A stretch of DNA of 64,000 nucleotides, taken from NCBI GenBank assembly GCA_963823565.1, contig CAWGLR010000001.1, positions 372,001 to 436,000 on the forward strand. Reading direction: 5' to 3'. Positions 63,270 to 64,000 of the stretch are shown in pieces. The notes beneath the pieces were generated by a model. It did not search any database. It saw only the letters and a list, made by a program, of their open reading frames with translations, and was not told the origin of the DNA. The stretch is from RHKX01 sp963823565 (GTDB lineage: Bacteria; Actinomycetota; Thermoleophilia; Solirubrobacterales; 70-9). The position numbers were made by a program, and so were the translations under genes. The first letter of the stretch is position 1. Every line of letters starts with the position of its first letter.

Positions 63270-64000
63270 ATGGCGTCGCACGAGCTGAGGATCGGCTGCT
63301 CCGGCTGGAACTACGACTCCTGGCGCGGGGTCGTCTACCCGAAGGGCTGCCCGAAGCGGCGCTGGCTGGAGCGCTACGCGGAGCTCTTCGACACCGTCGA
63401 GGTCAACTCGACCTTCTACCGGCTGCCGAAGCGCGAGCCGGTCGCGCACTGGGCCGAGCAGACCCCCGACGACTTCGTCTTCACGATCAAGATGAGCCGA
63501 TACATCACCCACGTCAAGCGGCTCGCCGACTCGCCGGAGAAGAACTTCACCCTGCGCGACGGCATCGCCCGCTTCTACGAGCGGATCGAGCCCCTGGCCG
63601 AGGCGGGCAAGCTCGGGCCGGTCCTCTGGCAGCTGCCGCCGAACCTGCAGCGCGACGATGCCCGGCTCGAGGGAGCGCTGGACGTCCTGCCGCCGGGCAG
63701 GCACTGCTTCGAGTTCCGCCATCCGAGCTGGTTCACGGCGCCCGTCTACAGGGCGCTGCGCGACCACGACGTCGCGCTCGTGATCGGCGACGACCCCGAG
63801 CGCCCATACGCGACCCGCGAGGTCACGGCCTCGTGGACCTTCGTGCGCTTCCACCGGGGCAGTCGCGGGCGCCGGGGCAACTACTCGTCCTCCGAGCTCG
63901 GGACCTGGCGCCGGCGGATCGCGGCGTGGCGCTCGCGCGGGGACGTCTACGCGTACTTCAACAACGACTGGGAGGCGTTCGCGCCGAGAAACGCGCTCGA
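63270..64000 (+). CDS. DUF72 (YecE-like) family protein, partial at window end
   Basis: Starts ATG 63270 and runs off the right edge (about 243 residues seen, near the full length of 240-300). LRIGCSGWNYDSWRGVVYPK is the family opening, and TVEVNSTFYRLP and FEFRHPSWF follow. A TIM-barrel-like protein of unknown activity in most bacteria. Confidence 0.92.
   Translation, partial: MASHELRIGCSGWNYDSWRGVVYPKGCPKRRWLERYAELFDTVEVNSTFYRLPKREPVAHWAEQTPDDFVFTIKMSRYITHVKRLADSPEKNFTLRDGIARFYERIEPLAEAGKLGPVLWQLPPNLQRDDARLEGALDVLPPGRHCFEFRHPSWFTAPVYRALRDHDVALVIGDDPERPYATREVTASWTFVRFHRGSRGRRGNYSSSELGTWRRRIAAWRSRGDVYAYFNNDWEAFAPRNAL

Overview
The window is a high-GC actinobacterial chromosome segment, most likely from the class Thermoleophilia (Solirubrobacterales or a relative). 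Three things point there: a secreted protein of the repeat type rich in KNI/GAVKT/DLAKNAV motifs that is common in that group (26505-27161), large secreted proteins with propeller or FECSL-type tail domains, and a form I aerobic CO dehydrogenase cluster next to actinobacterial-type genes (F420-type oxidoreductase, WS/DGAT, an Rpf-like muralytic protein behind a c-di-AMP riboswitch). No transposase, phage gene or CRISPR array was seen. Several otherwise conserved genes carry small indels (typA twice, a propeller gene twice, a sigma-factor remnant once), so assembly error should be kept in mind.

Layout. 1-9 kb: an MFS exporter fragment, frameshifted typA/bipA, an anti-sigma-type ATPase plus SigB-type sigma factor, a zinc alcohol dehydrogenase, a DEAD-box RNA helicase, a glutamate-cysteine-ligase-like enzyme and a methyltransferase. 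9-35 kb: an iron-dependent oxidase-like protein and a CDGSH protein overlapping tail to tail, cell-wall genes (Rpf-like protein and a class A penicillin-binding protein) behind the riboswitch, then many secreted proteins (M19 dipeptidase-like, CocE-type hydrolase, a copper protein resembling peptidylglycine monooxygenase joined to a cupredoxin, a giant propeller/TSP3 protein), plus katG and a LuxR regulator. 35-39 kb: dodecin and a coupled flavin reductase/M20 peptidase/P-loop NTPase operon, then a protein with about 50 cysteines. 39-50 kb: a catabolic-looking island with two cytochromes P450, two hotdog thioesterases, an F420-type luciferase-like oxidoreductase, a secreted CocE hydrolase, an alpha/beta hydrolase, a WS/DGAT acyltransferase and a TetR repressor. 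Four copies of one palindromic operator-like site sit in front of the P450, oxidoreductase/hydrolase and thioesterase-TetR transcription units.

50-62.6 kb: aerobic carbon monoxide oxidation. One minus-strand operon of about 10 kb and 14 genes runs from 61301 down to 51183. It starts with five tiny single-pass membrane proteins joined by four-base GTGA/ATGA overlaps, then coxM, coxS and coxL (form I active-site motif present), an XdhC-YHS fusion, a MobA-like cytidylyltransferase, coxD, coxE, a 66-residue Cys/His protein and a free-standing 153-residue copy of one CoxL domain that has lost the cofactor-binding motif. coxG and a zinc-ribbon gene lie just beyond, and a second XdhC gene is transcribed divergently. 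The five-membrane-protein cassette and the free-standing CoxL domain are the best candidates for something undescribed. The window ends with initiator tRNA-Met (good promoter and terminator), a metallo-beta-lactamase remnant and the start of a DUF72 gene.
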